Positions 1-7,974 of a stretch of DNA of 35,848 bases are shown here, one piece after another. Position numbers and translations under genes: made by a program. The notes beneath the pieces were generated by a model. The model saw nothing but the letters and a program-made list of their open reading frames with translations, was not told where the DNA came from and did no database searches. This DNA comes from an uncultured Collinsella sp. GTDB lineage: Bacteria; Actinomycetota; Coriobacteriia; Coriobacteriales; Coriobacteriaceae. Position 1 is the stretch's first letter; each line of letters starts with the position of its first letter. Where the stretch lies: contig CATYLC010000022.1 in assembly GCA_958408685.1 (NCBI GenBank), positions 1 through 35,848 of the forward strand, written 5' to 3'.

Positions 1-91
1 CTGCGGAAACGCGGGGTCCGTTCAGGCTGTTGCGTTGAGATTGAAAATCAACCACTCCACAACTCCCCCGCACAAATGGATCCCAAAAAGC

Positions 92-158
92 AGTTGCGGT
101 GAAATAGGGACTGTTTGGCGGCCTAACAGGCTTAAACAGTCCGTATTTCACCGTAACT
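92..158. repeat. Palindromic intergenic repeat, copy A
   Basis: An inverted repeat with 25-bp arms (92-116 and 134-158) and two mismatches between them. The arms contain GCGGTGAAATA and AAACAGTCCGTATTTCACCG. A perfect version of the same element lies at 2877-2943. This copy sits just past the 3' end of the xdhC-like gene. It could fold as a transcript-end hairpin, but there is no clear U-tract, so a mobile or REP-like repeat is as likely as a terminator. Confidence 0.85.
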
Positions 159-175
159 TATTGGTGGGGATCCGA

Positions 176-1219
176 TTAGCGCTTGCGGGGGACGAGTTTG
201 GTGCGGCGCAGGTGGATCATCTCGGCGGCGATGGAGATGGCGATCTCCTTGGGGTCCTCGGCCTCGATGGCAACGCCGATCGGAAGGTGCAGCTCGTCGA
301 TCTGGTCCTGCGTAAAACCTTCCTGCTCCAGGCGGGCACGCACAAAGGCCGTCTTGCGGCGCGAACCCAGACAGCCCAGATAGGCAGGCTTGGCACGCAT
401 GGCCTGAATCACCACGTCGATATCGGACTTGTGACCCGCCGTGGCGACGACCACCAAGTCGCGCGGACCGATGGGACACAGCTCGCTCAGGTTCTTGTAA
501 TCGACCAGGCGACGATCGTAGACACCGGGCACCCATTCGGGCGTCAACGTGCCGGGGCGGTCATCGCAGGCCACGACGGCAAAGCCCGCCGCCGTGAGCA
601 CGCGCGCCGTCGCGGCGCCCACGTGTCCGCAGCCAAAGATGTAGGTCAGGCCCTCGGGGCAGAGCGTCTCGATGTGCGCCGCGGGAATCTCAGAGGCAGC
701 GTTGGTGTAGGTGACGTTACTCCCCTCCTCCACCAGTGAAAGCCCGGGGCAGCCCGCAATGGTATGGCGCGATGCCTCGCCATGGTACTCGGCCACATCG
801 CCCTCGAGCGCGCTCGCGATAAACGGCTCAAAGTCGATGACGAAGTCGCCGATGCGCCGATAGACCAAGACGTCGGCAATTTCCTGGAACAACGGTGCCT
901 GGGTCGCATCCAGATGCAGATAGCACAGGCAAATGGCTCCGCCGCAGATCATGCCGGTATCGGAGTTCTCGCCGCCCATGGTGTAGCGGACCAGACGCGA
1001 CTGTCCCGCGCTCAGGAGTTCGCGCGCCTCATCCAGCGCAAAGAGCTCAATCTTGCCGCCGCCGATAGTGCCCGCCTGGCTGCCGTCGGCAAAGACGGCC
1101 ATCCAGGCGCCCACGCCGCGCGGCGACGACCCCGCCGTGCCGGCCACGACCACGAGCTCGCACGTCTCGCCAGCACACAGGGCGTCAAGCGCAGCATTCA
1201 CCACATCGAGCTTTTCCAT
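176..1219 (-). CDS. xdhC: XdhC/CoxI-family molybdenum hydroxylase maturation protein
   Basis: A 347-residue protein of the XdhC/CoxI family, which helps insert sulfurated or otherwise completed molybdenum cofactor into xanthine dehydrogenase-type enzymes in the cytoplasm. The N-terminal part has the family's GTIGGGKIE stretch (about residues 51-59). The C-terminal half is a Rossmann fold with FGCGHVGAATA (about 195-205) and the family-typical CLGSRRK. The start is the ATG that follows the yqeB stop by 9 bases, so the two genes form one minus-strand unit. The neighbouring yqeB and yqeC point to service of a selenium-dependent molybdenum hydroxylase, plausibly the XdhD-type enzyme at 21445-24222. 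The family assignment is firm; the client enzyme is inferred. Confidence 0.9.
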   Translation of the reverse strand: MEKLDVVNAALDALCAGETCELVVVAGTAGSSPRGVGAWMAVFADGSQAGTIGGGKIELFALDEARELLSAGQSRLVRYTMGGENSDTGMICGGAICLCYLHLDATQAPLFQEIADVLVYRRIGDFVIDFEPFIASALEGDVAEYHGEASRHTIAGCPGLSLVEEGSNVTYTNAASEIPAAHIETLCPEGLTYIFGCGHVGAATARVLTAAGFAVVACDDRPGTLTPEWVPGVYDRRLVDYKNLSELCPIGPRDLVVVATAGHKSDIDVVIQAMRAKPAYLGCLGSRRKTAFVRARLEQEGFTQDQIDELHLPIGVAIEAEDPKEIAISIAAEMIHLRRTKLVPRKR

Positions 1220-1228
1220 TGCAATTTC

Positions 1229-2023
1229 CTATCCCTGGAATACACCGGTGAGCATGGCGAGCGCCTCGAGTACGCCGCCGCCGACCGACGTCGCCTTGTC
1301 CGAAATGTAGTTGATATAGCTGGCATCGCCGCGCGGGTCGACATCGGCGCATTTAAAGCCCTCGGTCACCTGCACGCCGTTCGCCAAAAGCCCGCGCAGA
1401 CAGCCATCGATCTGCGTGCACATGGGCGAATCGCCCGCGTAGCCAATCACGTCTCCGGCGCTCACGATGTCGCCGATCGCGCGGTCGGACCGAAACACGC
1501 CGGCGGCGGGGCTGTAGATAACGCGCTCCTTGCCATAGCCGGCGATGACACCCGGCACGCCCGTATTGGGCTGGGGCGAGCCCTGGGTGATGGCGCGGCC
1601 GAGAAAATGACCGCGCATGGTCTCGACCACGGCATCGCAATCGACCGGCGCGGTGAAGCCCGGTCCCACGGCAATAACGACAGGCGCCATATCGCGCGTG
1701 GTGCCCAAGTTGCGCTTGGCCAGAATCGCGTCGACCACGGCAGCGGGTTTCAGTTCGTCGAGCATCTTGGCCTGGGGGTCTACCACGACGGCGACGTCTC
1801 CGGCCTCGGTAATTGTAAGCGCCTCTGCCGGCGTCTGCGCCAAGCGAGCGCGAATGCCCTCGACCTGGACCTCGCCCAGGCGAATGGCCTCGCAAAAACT
1901 GATTGTGCGACGGATGCACGTGGGAACCGCGATATCGGCCATAACGACCGACACGCCGGCGCGCACCAAGCGAGCGGCGACGCCCGTGGCGATATCGCCG
2001 GCGCCGCGAACATAAACGAGCAT
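1229..2023 (-). CDS. yqeB: YqeB-type selenium-dependent molybdenum hydroxylase system protein
   Basis: 264 residues that match the YqeB (EF2563) family. Its genes travel with yqeC and selenium-dependent molybdenum hydroxylases and are thought to act in labile-selenium cofactor maturation. The N-terminus has VRGAGDIATGVAARL, a Rossmann-like glycine motif. A central segment carries PVVIAVGPGF and GHFLGRAI, and the C-terminal part resembles a small barrel/biotinyl-like fold (GDIVSAGDVIGYAGD). It lies directly upstream of the xdhC-like gene in the same transcript and diverges from yqeC across about 100 bp. The biochemical step is not settled for this family; the label rests on sequence and context. 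Confidence 0.87.
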   Translation of the reverse strand: MLVYVRGAGDIATGVAARLVRAGVSVVMADIAVPTCIRRTISFCEAIRLGEVQVEGIRARLAQTPAEALTITEAGDVAVVVDPQAKMLDELKPAAVVDAILAKRNLGTTRDMAPVVIAVGPGFTAPVDCDAVVETMRGHFLGRAITQGSPQPNTGVPGVIAGYGKERVIYSPAAGVFRSDRAIGDIVSAGDVIGYAGDSPMCTQIDGCLRGLLANGVQVTEGFKCADVDPRGDASYINYISDKATSVGGGVLEALAMLTGVFQG

Positions 2024-2064
2024 TCCCGGGGCACCTCCCTGTGCTACGGTTTGAACAGAGCAAA

Positions 2065-2079
2065 AGCGGTTCGACCGCT
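2065..2079. promoter_or_regulatory. 15-bp palindrome in the yqeB/yqeC divergent region
   Basis: AGCGGT-TCG-ACCGCT is a perfect palindrome between the two divergent starts (2023 and 2126). It is followed by an AT-rich imperfect palindrome beginning TGATGATTATTT (about 2084-2102) and by TATTATAC at about 2104-2111. The position suits an operator shared by yqeB and yqeC, but nothing shows which protein binds. Confidence 0.35.
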
Positions 2080-2125
2080 ACTCTGATGATTATTTATTAT
2101 CACAGTATTATACGGCGGTGAACAG

Positions 2126-2860
2126 ATGGAAACGGTTAGCGGCAATCTTGCCTCGGCGCTCAGGATCGAGCCGGGCATTACCGCGATTATCGGCAGCGGT
2201 GGCAAGTCGACGTTGCTGAAGACGCTCGGCCTTGAGCTTATGCGCGCTGGCGGCCGCGTGCTCCTCTGCACCACCACGCGCATGTTCCCCGTCGCCGGCG
2301 TGCCGTGGGACGGGTCGAGCCGTCGCCTGGACGCCGCGCCTTGGAAGCCGGGCGCCTCGCATGTCCCCGGTTGCACCTGCGAGGCCTGCGCGGGCCTTGT
2401 GCGGGGAAGCATCTGCCAAGCTGGTGTCTTGGACCCGGAGACAGGCAAGCTCTCCGCCCCCGCCGAGCCGCTCGGCGAGCTGGCACAGCGCTTTAACTAC
2501 GTCCTGGCCGAGGCGGACGGCAGCAAGCGGCTCCCGCTCAAGGCCCACGCCGCCTGGGAGCCGGTGATTCCCTCTGGCACGGCCAACATCGTCTGGATCG
2601 TCGGCGCCTCAGGGCTCGGCAAGCCCATCAACGAAGCCGTCCACCGCCCCGAGCTCTTTTGCGAGCGTTGCGGTTGCGAGCTCACCGACATCGCCACGCC
2701 CGAGCGCGTCGCCCAGGTGCTCAATGCCGAGATGCAGGCGCTGGAGCTCGGCACCGCACGCGTCATGCTCAACCAAGTCGACACGCTTGCCGACCCCACG
2801 ATGGCCGACCGCTTCGAGGCAGCCCTCGACCGCCCCCTCATCGCCACCAGCCTCAAGTAG
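2126..2860 (+). CDS. yqeC: YqeC-type selenium-dependent hydroxylase accessory NTPase
   Basis: 244 residues of the YqeC family, a partner of YqeB in maturing selenium-dependent molybdenum hydroxylases. A P-loop, IIGSGGKSTLL, lies near residues 19-29. LLCTTTRMF follows, and YVLAEADGSKRLPLKAHA (about 128-145) is typical of the family. Two Cys pairs (CTCEAC near 80 and CERCGC near 175) could bind metal. The gene diverges from yqeB, stands alone on the plus strand, and converges on hyuA with a perfect palindromic repeat between the two stops. GTP or ATP hydrolysis is expected from the P-loop; the exact reaction is unknown. Confidence 0.87.
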   Translation: METVSGNLASALRIEPGITAIIGSGGKSTLLKTLGLELMRAGGRVLLCTTTRMFPVAGVPWDGSSRRLDAAPWKPGASHVPGCTCEACAGLVRGSICQAGVLDPETGKLSAPAEPLGELAQRFNYVLAEADGSKRLPLKAHAAWEPVIPSGTANIVWIVGASGLGKPINEAVHRPELFCERCGCELTDIATPERVAQVLNAEMQALELGTARVMLNQVDTLADPTMADRFEAALDRPLIATSLK

Positions 2861-2876
2861 CCGGCCCCATCTCGTC

Positions 2877-2943
2877 AGTTGCGGTGAAATACGGACTGTT
2901 TGGCCGCATGACGGCCGCAAACAGTCCGTATTTCACCGCAACT
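2877..2943. repeat. Palindromic intergenic repeat, copy B
   Basis: Arms of 25 bp at 2877-2901 and 2919-2943 are exact reverse complements, with a GC-rich centre containing GGCCG and CGGCC. The element is nearly identical to copy A at 92-158. It fills the gap between the convergent stops of yqeC and hyuA, so it may act as a bidirectional transcript end. Copies A and B together bracket the xdhC-yqeB-yqeC block. Confidence 0.9.
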
Positions 2944-2969
2944 GCGGAGGGGACACGGCATCTTTGCTG

Positions 2970-4337
2970 CTAGCGGGGCACGTAGCGGCCGGGTTGGGCT
3001 CCGGTGGGCTCGCCGTCGCGTGCCACCAGCACGCCGTTCACAAACACGACCTTGGCGCGGCCATGTGCCTCAAAGCCTTCGAGCGGCGTGTAGTCCACAG
3101 CCTGATGCTGTGTCGCGGCGCGAATGGTCCAGCGCGCCTGGGGATCCCACACGCACACATCGGCATCGGCGCCCTCGGCAAGACAGCCCTTGCGCGGGTA
3201 CACGCCAAACACGCGCGCCGGGTTCTCGCTCATCAAGCGGCACAGATCCTCGGGTCCCAGCTGTCCCTCAAAGCTCGTGGCAATCGCGACGGGACGATGC
3301 TCCACGCCGGGCCCGCCGTTGGGAATCGCGCGGAAATCGTCGCGCCCGCGGTCCTTTTGCCCGTGCAGGTTAAAGCTGCAATGATCGGTCGCAATCGTAT
3401 CGATCTCGCCGGCCACAAGCGCCTCGCGCAGCGCGGCACGGTCGCCGGCATGGCGCAGCGGCGGGCTCATCACGTACTTGGCGCCCGCAAAGCCGTCCTC
3501 GCCCTGCTCCAGATAGCAGGTGTCGTCGAGCATCAGATACTGAGGGCAGGTCTCGACATAGATATTCTTCTGCCCGCGCGCCTTGGCCGCACGAATGGCC
3601 TCGAGCCCCAACTTGGTCGAAAGGTGCACCACGTTGACTGGGGCGTCGCCGGCTAGGTGCGCCAGATACAGCAGGCGGCTCACGGCTTCGGCCTCACACA
3701 CGTCCGGGCGGCTGAGCGCATGCCCCTCGGGTCCATGAATCCCCTGCTCGTACACGCGCTTCTGCAGCTCATTCACCAGCGTACCGTTCTCGCAATGCAC
3801 GCACAGTATGCCGCCAATACGCTTGAGCTCCTCGAGCACCTCGAGCGTCTCGGCATCGTCCAGGCGCAAATGATCGTAGGCAAAGTAGGTCTTAAACGAC
3901 GATACGCCCGCCTCGCGCATAGCCGAAAGATCGGCGCGGTTGCGTTCATTCCACTCGGCGAGTGCCATATGAAAGGCGTAGTTGGCCGTGCAGGTTCCGT
4001 CGGCACGGCGATGCCACTCGGCCAAGGCATCGGGCATGGTCACGCCGCGATCAGCCGTCGCGTAGTCCACGATGGTCGTCGTACCGCCGCAGGCAGCCGC
4101 ACGCGTGCCGGTTTCAAAGCTATCGGCTGTCCAATCCATGCCAGTCCAGCACTGCATGTGCGTGTGGCCGTCGATAAAGCCGGGAAACACCCAGCAGCCC
4201 GCGGCGTCCTCGACGGTATCGTCGGCGCCCGGCTCAATCGCTGCGGCAATCCGCACAATCTTATCGCCCTCCATGGCAAGATCGGCGCGGCGAAGCCCCT
4301 GGGGCGTCACGAGCGCGCCGTTTTTGATGATGATCAT
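2970..4337 (-). CDS. hyuA: Dihydropyrimidinase / D-hydantoinase family amidohydrolase (HyuA-like)
   Basis: 455 residues, close to E. coli HyuA/YgeZ in length. Cyclic amidohydrolases of this type open hydantoin or dihydropyrimidine rings in the cytoplasm. All expected metal ligands are visible: DGHTH (56-60), the lysine that is normally carboxylated (SSFKTYF, K149), H181 in HCENG, H238 in VVHLS, and D318 in ATDHC. The N- and C-terminal strands form the usual composite beta sandwich. GGAGC precedes the ATG by 5 bases, and mocA ends 9 bp upstream, so the two are co-transcribed. In this locus the substrate is probably a cyclic ureide from purine ring opening, but that is inference. Confidence 0.9.
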   Translation of the reverse strand: MIIIKNGALVTPQGLRRADLAMEGDKIVRIAAAIEPGADDTVEDAAGCWVFPGFIDGHTHMQCWTGMDWTADSFETGTRAAACGGTTTIVDYATADRGVTMPDALAEWHRRADGTCTANYAFHMALAEWNERNRADLSAMREAGVSSFKTYFAYDHLRLDDAETLEVLEELKRIGGILCVHCENGTLVNELQKRVYEQGIHGPEGHALSRPDVCEAEAVSRLLYLAHLAGDAPVNVVHLSTKLGLEAIRAAKARGQKNIYVETCPQYLMLDDTCYLEQGEDGFAGAKYVMSPPLRHAGDRAALREALVAGEIDTIATDHCSFNLHGQKDRGRDDFRAIPNGGPGVEHRPVAIATSFEGQLGPEDLCRLMSENPARVFGVYPRKGCLAEGADADVCVWDPQARWTIRAATQHQAVDYTPLEGFEAHGRAKVVFVNGVLVARDGEPTGAQPGRYVPR

Positions 4338-4346
4338 AATTGCTCC

Positions 4347-4961
4347 TTATTGATTGATGCAGTTGGCCACGCGATCAAAATACGAGCAGGCGGCGATATG
4401 CTCCGTTATGCGTTGCTGTCCCTTGGCGGTATCGACGTCCCACAGCTCGTAGGCACGCGCCTCGACCAGCACCACGTCGGTACGGTCCTTGAGGATCGAA
4501 CCGCCGCCGTCCTTGCCCTCAAGACACATAAGTGCATCGAACAGTTCCGCCGGAAAGAGCACCGGGCTCGAAGGCTCACCGTTGCACGCAAGACGCACCG
4601 GATGTTTGCGGCCACACTCGTCAAACGCACGAACCATAGCCTCAAAAGAACCCGAACTCACGAGCGGCTGGTCGCCCGGCAAAAAGAGGCAACCTTTCCA
4701 GTTGCGTTCGACTCCCCATGAAAGGCCCGCACGGACGCTTTCGCTGCGCAGCTCGCCACCGTGCAGCACACACGGGCAATGCTTGTCCTCGCAAATCTGA
4801 GCGACCTCGGGCCAACGCGTCGAAACCACGACGTCAAAGCCCCGGGGAACCGAATCGATGGTCCGGGCAATCAGCGGCTCGCCATAGATATCGGCGAGCA
4901 TCTTGTTAGAGCCAAACCGCTTGCCCTCGCCCGAAGCCATAATGACGCATCCAAGTTTCAT
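4347..4961 (-). CDS. mocA: MocA/YgfJ-type molybdenum cofactor nucleotidyltransferase
   Basis: 204 residues from the ATG at 4961, chosen because GGGGAGG lies just upstream; the in-frame extension further upstream looks non-coding. The N-terminal VIMASGEGKRFGSNKML (about 6-22) is the nucleotide-binding signature of MobA-like transferases. GDQPLVS follows near residue 95, and the acidic C-terminal half is typical. Relatives transfer CMP to molybdopterin to give the dinucleotide cofactor used by xanthine dehydrogenase-type enzymes. It lies between ygeW and hyuA, as ygfJ lies in the E. coli purine region. The substrate nucleotide (CTP versus GTP) cannot be read from sequence alone. Confidence 0.85.
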   Translation of the reverse strand: MKLGCVIMASGEGKRFGSNKMLADIYGEPLIARTIDSVPRGFDVVVSTRWPEVAQICEDKHCPCVLHGGELRSESVRAGLSWGVERNWKGCLFLPGDQPLVSSGSFEAMVRAFDECGRKHPVRLACNGEPSSPVLFPAELFDALMCLEGKDGGGSILKDRTDVVLVEARAYELWDVDTAKGQQRITEHIAACSYFDRVANCINQ

Positions 4962-5050
4962 GGTGATACCTCCCCTGAAACCATCGTACCCATAACTCGC
5001 GCCGCGGGCATCTACATCGAAAGCGCTTATCCCGCACGCCCGCGATGCAA

Positions 5051-5087
5051 AAAGGGGCACCCCGCCGGTTGGCAGAGCGCCCCCTTT
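5051..5087 (-). terminator. Rho-independent terminator after ygeW
   Basis: Read on the minus strand, AAAGGGGGC pairs with GCCCCTTTTT around a 20-base loop and ends in a run of five U. It starts about 25 bases after the ygeW stop and lies before mocA, so dpaL-ygeY-ygeW may be one transcript and mocA-hyuA a weaker read-through or separate unit. Confidence 0.6.
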
Positions 5088-5110
5088 ACATGGCTTACCT
5101 CAGCCCAGCT

Positions 5111-6313
5111 TTAGGCCTGGAACCAACGGGCGGTGTTGCGCTCGTCGAGGGCCTTGAGGGTAGCGGCGGGATCGGCAACCTTCTGCAGGAACATCATGGC
5201 TGCGATGGCGTACGGCTTGTAGCTGGCCTCCTTGTACATGCCCACGCGGTGCATGTCGAAGACGTCGGCGTTGACCTCGCCGTGCTCGCAGGAGACACCG
5301 GAGATGTCGGCGGGCAGCGGGTGCATAAAGATGGTGTCCTGGCCGTTGGCAGTCTTCTCCATGAGCTCAGTCGTGGAGCACCAGTCCTGATGGGTGGCGT
5401 TCTGGGCGAGCAGCTCCTTCTCGAGCGCAGCGATGCCGGCGTCGTCGCCCTCGGCGTACAGGTTGGTGCGCTTCTCCATGGCGGCAAACGGAGCCCAACT
5501 CTTGGGGATCACGATGTCGGCGCCCTCGAAGGCCTCGGCCATGGTGTTGACCTGCTTAAAGGTGGTGCCGGACTCGGCGGCATAGCCCTTGGCGCGCTCG
5601 ACGACCTCGGGCATGAGGTCGTAGCCCTCGGGGTGAGCCAGGGTGACGTCCATGCCAAAGCGGGGCAGCAGGCTGATCAGCGACTGCGGGCAGGACAGCG
5701 GCTTGCCGTAAGAGGGCGAATAGGCCCAGGTGACGGCAACCTTCTTGCCCTTGAGGTTCTCGAGGCCGCCAAACTCGTTGATAAGGTAGAGCATGTCGGC
5801 AGAGGACTGCGTGGGATGATCGGAGTCGGACTGCAGGGAGATGAGCGTGGGACGGTGATCCAGAACGCCATCCTCGTAAGCCTGCTGGACAGACTCGGAG
5901 ACCTCAGCCATGTAGGCGTCGCCCTTGCCGATGTACATGTCATCGCGGATGCCGATGACGTCGGCCATGAAGGAGATCATGGTAGCGGTCTCGCGGACGG
6001 TCTCGCCGTGAGCGATCTGGGACTTCTTCTCGTCCAGGTCCTGCAGCTCAAGGCCGAGCAGGTTGGCGGCCTTAGAGAAGGAGAAGCGCGTACGGGTGGA
6101 GTTGTCGCGGAACAGCGAGACGGCCAGGCCCGAATCGAAGATCTTGGACGAAACGTTGTTCTCGCGCAGCTCGCGCAGAGCGTCGGCGACGATGTAGAGC
6201 GCCTTGAGCTCATCGGTGGTCTTATCCCAGGTGTGCAGGAAGTCGCTGCCGTACATACCCTTAAAATCGAGGCCGTTCAGCTGCTCGACGAGCTCGGTAA
6301 ACTTGGCGTCCAT
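5111..6313 (-). CDS. ygeW: YgeW-type knotted carbamoyltransferase homologue
   Basis: 400 residues from the ATG at 6313, preceded by AGAAAGGAC; upstream in-frame sequence looks non-coding. It belongs to the aspartate/ornithine carbamoyltransferase fold. The carbamoyl-phosphate loop SLFRDNSTRTRFSF lies at about 66-79, HPLPAD at 331-336, and the second-domain motif SDSDHPTQSSADML is present. Length and motifs match E. coli YgeW (about 396 residues). The natural substrate of YgeW is not firmly established. In this locus it is proposed to move a carbamoyl group off a ureido intermediate such as one leading to 2,3-diaminopropionate. It is encoded between ygeY and mocA. Confidence 0.92.
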   Translation of the reverse strand: MDAKFTELVEQLNGLDFKGMYGSDFLHTWDKTTDELKALYIVADALRELRENNVSSKIFDSGLAVSLFRDNSTRTRFSFSKAANLLGLELQDLDEKKSQIAHGETVRETATMISFMADVIGIRDDMYIGKGDAYMAEVSESVQQAYEDGVLDHRPTLISLQSDSDHPTQSSADMLYLINEFGGLENLKGKKVAVTWAYSPSYGKPLSCPQSLISLLPRFGMDVTLAHPEGYDLMPEVVERAKGYAAESGTTFKQVNTMAEAFEGADIVIPKSWAPFAAMEKRTNLYAEGDDAGIAALEKELLAQNATHQDWCSTTELMEKTANGQDTIFMHPLPADISGVSCEHGEVNADVFDMHRVGMYKEASYKPYAIAAMMFLQKVADPAATLKALDERNTARWFQA

Positions 6314-6467
6314 GTAAATGTCCTTTCTAAAGGTGAAACGATCGCAATGAGTAGATGCGCTCCGGCATGCGCGTGTGGCTAGAACATGCAGAGCGCTATG
6401 ACGAGGACCCGCCACCGTCGAGGAAGCATGGGAGATAACGACCGCGGGCCCCAAGTCAACAGGAGGC

Positions 6468-6492
6468 GCCGGGGACACGAGCGGCCCCCGGC
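6468..6492 (-). other. Intercistronic hairpin between ygeY and ygeW
   Basis: The 201-bp gap between the ygeY stop and ygeW start holds no convincing gene. It has a GC-rich stem-loop: GCCGGGG at 6468-6474 pairs with CCCCGGC at 6486-6492. There is no U-tract, so an mRNA processing or stability element is more likely than a full terminator. Confidence 0.4.
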
Positions 6493-6514
6493 TCAACAAG
6501 ATCGAGGAATGGGA

Positions 6515-7900
6515 CTAGTCGATCTTGTTGTTGGTCAGACCGGCGCGGAACACGGTGGCATCGCCATCGGCCTGGCTCGGATCGTAGAGGTTCAGGGCAG
6601 CCACGTACATGGCGGCAGCGGTGACCAGGTCGTCCTTGTAGGTGACCTCGTTGGGAGCGTGTGCCTGAGACTCGGCACCCGGGCCAAAGCCCACGCAGGG
6701 GATGCCATAGCGGCCCTGGATGGAGACGCAGTTCGTGGAGAAGGTCCACTTGTCGCACAGCGGACGACCGGTGCGCTTGTCCATGCTGGGCTCGCAGCCG
6801 ATGCGCTCGTCACCGAACATGGCCTTGTGGGCGTCGACGAGGGCCTTGACGTGCGGAGCGGTCTCCTTGTTGATCCACGTGGGGAAGTAAGCCTCGGTCT
6901 CGTAGACCTCGCCGGTCCAGGACGGACGGTCGTACATGTACATGGAGACCTTCACGTCGTCGCCGTACTTCTTGGCGGCCGGCAGGTTACGGATCTCGTC
7001 CAGGCAGGACTCCCAGGTCTCACCGGCGGTCATGCGACGGTCGATGGAGATGGCGCAGGAGTCAGCGACAGCGCAGCGGCTGGGGCTGGTGTAGAAGATC
7101 TGGCTGACGGTGCAGGTGCCGCGGCCCAGGAAGCGGGCGTCCTCGAAGTGCTCGGGGTTGTACTTGGGGTCGAGCATCTTGACGAGGCCCTTGATGTCGG
7201 TCGACTCGTCGCAGCCGTTGTTGTTGAGGGCGCGGACGTCGGCGATGATGTCGGCCATCTTGTAGATGGCGTTGTCGCCGCGGTCGGGAGCGGAGCCGTG
7301 GCAGGAGGTGCCGTGAACGTCGACGCGGATCTCCATGCGGCCGCGGTGACCGCGATAGATGCCACCGTCGGTGGGCTCGGTGGACATGACGAACTCGGGC
7401 TTAATGCCGTCCTTGTTGTAGATGTACTGCCAGCACATGCCATCGCAGTCCTCTTCCTGGACGGTACCGACGACCATAATCTTGTAGCCCTCGGGGATGA
7501 GGCCCATGTCCTTCATCATCTTGGCAGCGTAGGTAGCAGAAGCCATGCCACCCTCCTGGTCGGAGCCACCGCGGCCGTAGATGATCTCGTCGGTCTCGTA
7601 ACCCTCATAGGGATCGGCATCCCAGTTATCGATGTTGCCGATGCCGACGGTGTCGATGTGAGAGTCGATGGCGATAATCTTGTCGCCCTCGCCCATAAAG
7701 CCCATAACGTTGCCCAGGCCGTCGACCTTAACCTCGTCATAGCCAAGGCTCTCCATCTCGGCCTTGATGCAAGCGACAACCTCACCCTCCTCGCAGGACT
7801 CAGAGGGATGGCTGATCATAGCGCGCAGGAAGCGAGTCATATCAGCACGATGGGACTCAGCAGCAGCCTTGATAGCGTCGAAATCGAGTTCTTTAGCCAT
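6515..7900 (-). CDS. ygeY: YgeY-family zinc peptidase-like hydrolase (M20 type)
   Basis: 461 residues of the M20/ArgE-DapE-like group, in the subfamily described as selenium metabolism-linked hydrolases. Metal-site motifs are clear: AIDSHIDTVG (about 76-85), GRGGSDQEGGM, and VQEEDCDG with the paired Glu. GHRGRMEIRVDVHG opens the dimerisation domain. It is longer than E. coli YgeY (about 403), with a C-terminal tail ending near the DPSQ stretch. The ATG at 7900 has AAAGG 9 bases upstream. In the locus it is expected to hydrolyse an amide or ureido bond of a ring-opened purine product; the substrate is unproven. It is co-transcribed with dpaL and ygeW. Confidence 0.9.
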   Translation of the reverse strand: MAKELDFDAIKAAAESHRADMTRFLRAMISHPSESCEEGEVVACIKAEMESLGYDEVKVDGLGNVMGFMGEGDKIIAIDSHIDTVGIGNIDNWDADPYEGYETDEIIYGRGGSDQEGGMASATYAAKMMKDMGLIPEGYKIMVVGTVQEEDCDGMCWQYIYNKDGIKPEFVMSTEPTDGGIYRGHRGRMEIRVDVHGTSCHGSAPDRGDNAIYKMADIIADVRALNNNGCDESTDIKGLVKMLDPKYNPEHFEDARFLGRGTCTVSQIFYTSPSRCAVADSCAISIDRRMTAGETWESCLDEIRNLPAAKKYGDDVKVSMYMYDRPSWTGEVYETEAYFPTWINKETAPHVKALVDAHKAMFGDERIGCEPSMDKRTGRPLCDKWTFSTNCVSIQGRYGIPCVGFGPGAESQAHAPNEVTYKDDLVTAAAMYVAALNLYDPSQADGDATVFRAGLTNNKID

Positions 7901-7974
7901 TGTTCATAACCTTTCAAACTAAGGAATCTACCTGTGAGGTGGCGGAGCGATACCTATTTACTCCGCCCCAACGA

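Noticed and set aside
6386..7909. Long plus-strand frame antisense to ygeY
   Set aside because: It has the same antisense pattern and composition, while ygeY carries full catalytic motifs.
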